Under the pieces are notes generated by a model, which was not told the DNA's origin, did not search any database, and was given only the letters and a program-made list of their open reading frames with translations. This document shows positions 8,765-12,500 of a DNA stretch of 12,500 nt, one piece after another. Where the stretch lies: contig JAPXFY010000031.1 in NCBI GenBank assembly GCA_030674185.1, positions 40,502,532-40,515,031 of the forward strand, in the 5' to 3' direction. The translations under genes and the position numbers were made by a program. The first letter of the stretch is position 1; every line of letters begins with the position of its first letter. The stretch comes from Monoplex corrugatus. Its lineage: Eukaryota > Mollusca > Gastropoda > Littorinimorpha > Ranellidae.

Positions 8765-8895
8765 CTGTAGACAGTACCCAGCTGAATGTTGTGAAAGGAG
8801 TCAATCTTCATCAACAGTCCTTTCAAGGTGTCAAAGTGAAGTCCCCTCACAGCAAACAAGGGATCATACTCAAAATCCCCAATTTCGGATGGATA
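8765..8895 (-). CDS. NT5DC2/3: NT5DC2/3-like, coding exon 3
   Basis: This exon encodes residues 110-152 plus two bases of codon 153. The acceptor is TTTGTGTCTGCAG (AG at 8897-8896) and the donor is TACAG/GTGAGA (GT at 8764-8763), phase 2. The translation contains [19 protein letters not shown], then [17 protein letters not shown], both close to the conserved NT5DC block between HAD motif I and the cap region. It is too short for an ATG-based ORF and lies in a different frame from a longer spurious ORF over the same bases. Two oddities are noted elsewhere: a second copy of its acceptor lies 61 nt upstream (about 8950-8966), and the intron that follows becomes almost pure CA repeat on the sense strand within a few bases of the donor. 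Confidence 0.93.
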
Positions 8896-9286
8896 CTGCA
8901 GACACAAACAATAAACATACAGATAACTGAAAATATATACTAATCTCTAATGGATACTGCAGACACATAAATATGGAAATAAATAGATAAAGTAAATAAA
9001 TAAAATGAAAAACAAACAAATAAATAACAAAGGATAAACAGCCACTGACTCTTGTAAGTCTCCTGAAGATGGGTATGAAGTAAGCATCATCCAAGCAGTA
9101 CAAATACAATCATCCAAGCAGTACAAACATAAACTATACATGAGGGACAAGAAATGTTATACCTATACATTTGCGCGAATACACATGCACACACATACAC
9201 AGCAAGGTAAAAGTACATGCACACACAGCCATGTCCAGATAAAAGTACACGAAGTGGCATGATACTGAATTCTGTTGAGGAAATCT
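8896..9286. other. Intron 2 sequence with short duplications
   Basis: Mostly unremarkable AT-rich intron. Two short duplications are visible: tggatactgcagacaca (8891-8905 region and 8951-8966), which copies the exon 3 acceptor, and catccaagcagtacaaa (about 9087 and 9110). Confidence 0.6.
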
Positions 9287-9745
9287 TTATGGTTTGTCAT
9301 TGAGGCCATGTGGCTTGTGTGTTCCAAGTTTATCTATAAGATGAGATTCTCTGTCTTTCCTGTCTATAGTGCTGCAAACATGTATAGAAACCACAGACCT
9401 TTCACTCGGATGTTGCTGATTGAGTGGTCCAGACTGGTTGAAATGATTTGACATAGTTTTATCTCTTTGATGTCGGATATCAGCCAAGTGTTTCAAGGGT
9501 ACGTCCAGTTTCACCAATGTACAGTTGAAAACATTTAGAGCAGTTGATCAAGTAGACAATGTTATAGGTTTGACAGTTAAAATGTTTTGTAATTTTCATG
9601 TGCGATTTGGGGCCTCTGACTGTGGTGGCTGAGCACACAAAAGGACATGTCCTGCATCTAGGTTTGTTACATGGAGAGGTTCCTGGAGGTTGGCTGGCTG
9701 GTTTTCTGAGTCTTGAACGGACCAGCAAGTCACGGAGGTACATGT
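9287..9745 (-). mobile_element. Penelope-like element relic: GIY-YIG endonuclease end, frameshifted
   Basis: The minus strand encodes LRDLLVRSRL, then PPGTSPCNKPRCRTCPF, then YNIVYLINCSKCFQLYIGETGRTLE. The CX4CX2C knuckle before a GIY-YIG core (YNIVYLI ... LYIGETGR) is typical of the C-terminal endonuclease of Penelope-like retroelements. After GRTLE the frame closes, and the continuation is found one frame over: LADIRHQRDKTMSNHFNQ, then ESHLIDKLGTHKPHGLN and a stop at 9289-9287. The frameshift lies near 9490. The RT domain is absent and upstream sequence has stops, so this is a 5'-truncated dead copy in intron 2, same strand as the host gene. Confidence 0.85.
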
Positions 9746-10013
9746 CTCTTTAGTGGACAATTAAAGGAAGCTGGTCAAAGATTTCAGCTACAGTTAAGTT
9801 GGTTATTTCATTGTACAGTTAGTTGATCAGTTTGTTAAGTTAGTTAGTGGGTTGTCTTGTCTCTGTGACTTTTCTCCACCCAAGAATTTCAAAGTGATAA
9901 AGGAATGTGTATCACTGCATATTTAAGTACGTTATACTCTCATTCAATCTCCTTTTGCTTCATCTTTAAGATACCTTGCAAACAACAACAATTTCTCAAA
10001 CCAAAAGTATCAC
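9746..10013. other. Intron 2, near the exon 2 donor
   Basis: Nothing recognised beyond possible upstream sequence of the Penelope-like relic (with stops) and short gttagtt runs at about 9820-9850. Confidence 0.4.
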
Positions 10014-10189
10014 CTTGACTTTAGAAACAAGGGCCCGCTTGCCCAGGTTAAAGATCAGCTCATGTAAGGCAGGTGTGTATGAGGCCAGTGTGTAGTCATA
10101 GTCAAAGCCCACCACCTCTATGTCCGACAGCGACATTTCGTTGTTGGCATATATTGCTTCCGGCTGCATGTCACTCACAGGTGTTGCTT
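10014..10189 (-). CDS. NT5DC2/3: NT5DC2/3-like, coding exon 2 (HAD motif I)
   Basis: This exon encodes residues 51-109. The acceptor is TTAAATTGCAG (AG at 10191-10190), leaving two bases (AA) to finish codon 51. The donor is AAG/GTGATA with GT at 10013-10012, phase 0. Residues 63-69 read IYANNEM, a family block just before the HAD core. Residues 78-85 read GFDYDYTL: in HAD phosphatases the first Asp (D80) is the phosphoryl-accepting nucleophile and the second (D82) the general acid/base, so both key residues are intact. The segment [17 protein letters not shown] matches the helix that follows in NT5DC proteins. Joining directly to exon 3 gives KVK then YPSEIG, the expected order. This is the most diagnostic exon in the window. 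Confidence 0.95.
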
Positions 10190-10303
10190 CTGCAATTTAA
10201 GTTTATATATATATTGTTACATGTAGTTATTCTATAGTACATCATACTATCACTCAAACATCAATCTGATTTTGTATTATACTATTCCATATTATGTACA
10301 TAC

Positions 10304-10439
10304 TTATCTTTTTGACTCCCATCATCAGCAAAAATTTAACCCTCGATAGGGTGAGGGAGTCAAAAGGGTTAACTTTTTGCAGTTGGCTGACAGGGTGCAG
10401 GATTCAAATGGTTAACTATTTCGGGAGTCAAAGGGTTAA
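10304..10439. mobile_element. Palindromic MITE (TTAA type), decayed copy
   Basis: The left end is degenerate (tctttttgactccc). The right end is intact: GGGAGTCAAAGGGTTAA ending at 10439, with extra internal ends at TTTAACCCTCGATAGGG and GGGAGTCAAAAGGGTTAA. It belongs to the same family as the copies near 447, 5345 and 6912. It lies in intron 1, about 115 bp upstream of exon 2. Confidence 0.65.
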
Positions 10440-10510
10440 CAATTGTTTTCAATCTGTCAGTGGCTCAGTGTAAAATACCCCCCATCTGGAAAACATCTTG
10501 AACTGTACCT

Positions 10511-10795
10511 AATCCAAAACAAGTGTGACTGCCCTCATTCAAGCAAACAGGAACCAGAAAAAAACATGAAAAAAAGAGCGCATATTTAATACAACCAGAC
10601 AAGACAGACGCAACTAACGCTGGACGAAGGAGCAGGGAAATTTCCATCTTTTTCTCCAAATTTTTGTATTTGGTGCTTGTTCATTTGTGATTTTATGCTT
10701 GACAAAGGCCAGTTGGCCGAAAATTTGCGCCTGTCTTGTCTGGTTGTATTAAATATGCGTTCTGATTCTTTCCTGGTTCTTGCACTGTAGTGTCC
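10511..10795. mobile_element. Relative of the 7274-7618 fold-back element
   Basis: The left flank shares an outer segment with the right flank of the first element (gactgccc, tcaagcaaacaggaacc against its complement at 7616-7650). Left arm ggaaccagaaaaaaacatg through gcatatttaatacaacca; right arm ggttgtattaaatatgcg through tcctggttc. The interior has only one orientation of the ttggccgaaaatttgcgcc segment, so the terminal arms are about 65 nt. It lies in intron 1. Confidence 0.6.
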
Positions 10796-10924
10796 CTGTC
10801 CCTAAGAAAACGTCTGTTAAATGTATGAACGACCTCTGCCCCATGCCATGAACATCTGCTGTCATGAAAAGTTTTGAAAGAATGGTGCTGATTCAATTAC
10901 AAGGTTTTGTAACAGATTTTGACA

Positions 10925-11075
10925 GAGCAGCAGGGAAGTTTCAGTCTTTCTATCTGGTGTTTGTTTGTTTGTAATCTTACGCTTGACAAAGGCACGTTGG
11001 CCGAAAATTTGCACCTGTCTTGTCTTGTTGTATTAAATACACGTTATTACTCTTTTGTCATGTTTTTTATGGTTT
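10925..11075 (+). mobile_element. Single-arm copy of the fold-back element family
   Basis: Contains agcagggaagtttcagtc, atctggtgtttgtttgttt, cttgacaaaggcacgttggc, cgaaaatttgcacctgtc and ttgtattaaatacacgtt, in the same order and orientation as the right arm of the first element. No left arm is seen next to it. Confidence 0.6.
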
Positions 11076-11122
11076 CAGATTTTTTTCTGACCCATCACAA
11101 TCTGCACACAGAAGGTACAAAA

Positions 11123-11440
11123 GTGGGTGTGGTAGTCAAGTGAGTTAAGTGCCAGACTTCCCATTGTAAAGTCTTGGGGTTTGGTCCGTCTAGACACTTC
11201 CACCTGGTGGGTAAAGGGTGGAGATTTTTGTTATCTCCTTGGTCGACGTGTGTGTAGACCTGCCAGGACCTAAACCCCCCTTCACATGTATGCCAAATAT
11301 CAAAATATGCACGTTTAAAGTCGTGCAAGTTGTGTCAGCAGCTGACTCACAGAAATATACTGCCCATACAGTGTGGGCAAAAACAACATTATGCACCTGG
11401 AAAAAACTGAAACACAAAAAAAATAAATAAATAAACAGAA
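11123..11440 (+). mobile_element. tRNA-derived SINE (molluscan type), 3' truncated or diverged
   Basis: The head gtgggtgtggtagtcaag, tgagttaagtgcc looks like a tRNA A-box region, and ggggtttggtcc (11176-11187) is a slightly altered B box. It is followed by ccacctggtgggtaaaggg, tggagatttttgttatctcc, gacctgccaggacctaaacc and cccttcacatgtatgcc, a body I recall as widespread in gastropod and bivalve genomes. It ends in an A-rich tail with aaat repeats (about 11405-11440). The family assignment is from memory, without a database check. It lies in intron 1, antisense to the host gene. Confidence 0.65.
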
Positions 11441-12067
11441 TAAAATAATAATAATAAAAATTTCAAAAATTTTAATTTAAATAATAATAAATTAAATAAT
11501 AACAAAAACTTGACTTTTGTAAATTCTCTCTCTCTCTCTCTGTCTTTCTATCTCATGTAAATAATCTAAATCAAAACGCAAGCTGCTTTTGTTGAACATA
11601 TAAAACTTGTTTGTTGTTGTTGGGGTGTTGTTGGTTTTTTTTGTTTTTTTTTTATGTTTTTTAGGCCTGATCTTTGCTCCTCTGATCCAAATTCTATAAT
11701 CAACTTTTTGGTATTTATCATTCTTAAGTCCATGTCTTTATTTTCAATGGTAATCTCCATAGATACCCGTACTGATCGAAAATACATACGCACGTACGCG
11801 CACATACTGACAGGCACGCACACGCATAATACACACATCGCTAGTGTGACCACGCATACATTTTACACATGGCCAGTGTGTGTATGCAAAAAAATCTTGA
11901 CCACGCGGCTCGCACAAGTGGATCACGCACTGAGTGAGGTCAGTAGCCCAGAAGAGTAACCAATCATAGAGAAGTAATCTACCGCAACAACAAACCATCA
12001 TTCACTCACTGAACTGATTCATATCCCTGATCGTCTCGTTCATTCACCCGTCTCTTCCGATCCTTAC
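11441..12067. other. Intron 1, gene-proximal AT-rich part
   Basis: AT-rich to about 11520, a short CT tract (11527-11545), a TTG/T-rich tract (11608-11660), then ordinary sequence with CA-rich patches (11770-11840). No coding exon or recognised element. ORFs on either strand here have no recognisable content. Confidence 0.5.
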
Positions 12068-12218
12068 CTGCCGCCGCTTTCTTTCTCTGATTATAAATTT
12101 CTATTAGCTCTGTCCTTGTCGTCACATAGTTTAAACGCCCAGCTTTCCACCATTTTTTGGAGAAACAGCCGCGCTTGACTGCTGCAGAAGTCCTTAGCCA
12201 CAAGCAGGAACACGCCAT
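12068..12218 (-). CDS. NT5DC2/3: NT5DC2/3-like, coding exon 1
   Basis: This exon encodes residues 1-50 plus the first base of codon 51. The start ATG at 12218 sits in a strong context (AACAACATGG, with A at -3 and G at +4). The first 30 residues (MACSCLWLRTSAAVKRGCFS, then KKWWKAGR) are rich in Arg, Lys, Ser and Ala with no acidic residue, as in a mitochondrial targeting presequence. That is an inference from composition. The stretch ELIEIYNQRKKAAA follows. The donor is GCAG/GTAAGG with GT at 12067-12066. The single leftover G (phase 1) joins the AA that opens exon 2 to make a Glu codon, which is the main evidence that this ORF belongs to the gene. The first 50 residues are not conserved enough for me to recognise on their own. 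Confidence 0.75.
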
Positions 12219-12500
12219 GTTGTTCTGAATGTTATGCTGGCGTAGAGGACATCAGGGGAGATAAATTGATGCTTTTTACTTTTAGTTTCGTTTCTTTCTC
12301 TCTCTCTACGGTTTAACAGGTTTTAGAATGAAACAAAAACACCCAAGGACTGACATGTTGTTTTGAAGGTCAAAAGTACGCAAGACAGTCATTCTATTTT
12401 GGGCTAAACAACGATTTTATTTTAGCAAATTTATTTTGGGCTGAGCATTCACGGCGTAATTTGAAGACTAACACAGTGAGAGAATGACGTAAAATGATAT
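12219..12500 (-). promoter_or_regulatory. Putative 5' UTR and proximal promoter of the NT5DC2/3-like gene
   Basis: This is the sequence upstream of the exon 1 ATG. It holds a CT/GA tract (12293-12307) and a CRE-like octamer TGACGTAA (12485-12492), about 270 bp upstream of the start codon. No clear TATA box or initiator can be fixed. Two copies of a tattttgggct motif (about 12396-12406 and 12431-12441) flank an AT-rich stretch. The promoter role rests on position only. Confidence 0.35.

Noticed and set aside
8870..9109. Minus-strand ORF across the exon 3 acceptor
   Set aside because: It is the frame produced by the duplicated upstream acceptor; it stops within exon 3 and does not match the NT5DC family.
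11566..12001. ORFs in intron 1 (both strands)
   Set aside because: No family content; low-complexity CA, T and TTG tracts explain their composition.

Overview
The window looks like nuclear genomic DNA from an animal, most likely a mollusc and plausibly a marine gastropod. The reasons are small exons in long introns, dense microsatellites, decayed non-LTR and Penelope-like retroelements, and tRNA-derived SINEs of a type I associate with molluscs. The species cannot be named from the sequence alone.

One host gene can be supported. It lies on the minus strand and runs right to left: the 5' end and four coding exons of a 5'-nucleotidase domain-containing protein (NT5DC2/NT5DC3 type, HAD superfamily). 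The exons are at 12218-12068, 10189-10014, 8895-8765 and 5218-5128. All junctions have AG/GT borders and compatible phases (1, 0, 2, 0), and they join into 183 uninterrupted codons. The HAD nucleophile motif DYDYT is in exon 2. The rest of the protein lies beyond the left edge of the window.

The striking object is the 4.6-kb minisatellite at 541-5151, which fills the start of intron 4. Its 53-bp unit is a copy of the exon 4/intron 4 boundary: the last 24 nt of exon 4 plus the first 29 nt of the intron, repeated about 84 times by hand count. Nearly every copy keeps the 5' splice site (usually GTAAGT). Joining the units also places a CAG directly before many of the 24-nt exon pieces, so many units look like in-frame 8-codon micro-exons. 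The array has two subfamilies, a 183-bp unidentified insertion, and a left edge that abuts a palindromic MITE.

The introns hold the following, left to right: a LINE reverse-transcriptase tail (1-237); four TTAA-flanked palindromic MITEs; a second LINE tail (about 5776-6905) interrupted by a 507-bp SINE with a 13-bp target-site duplication; a 345-bp fold-back element and two relatives; a CT tract and a roughly 0.75-kb GT/CA microsatellite starting a few bases after the exon 3 donor; a Penelope-like GIY-YIG endonuclease relic in intron 2; and a plus-strand SINE in intron 1. Right of 12218 is a possible 5' UTR and promoter.
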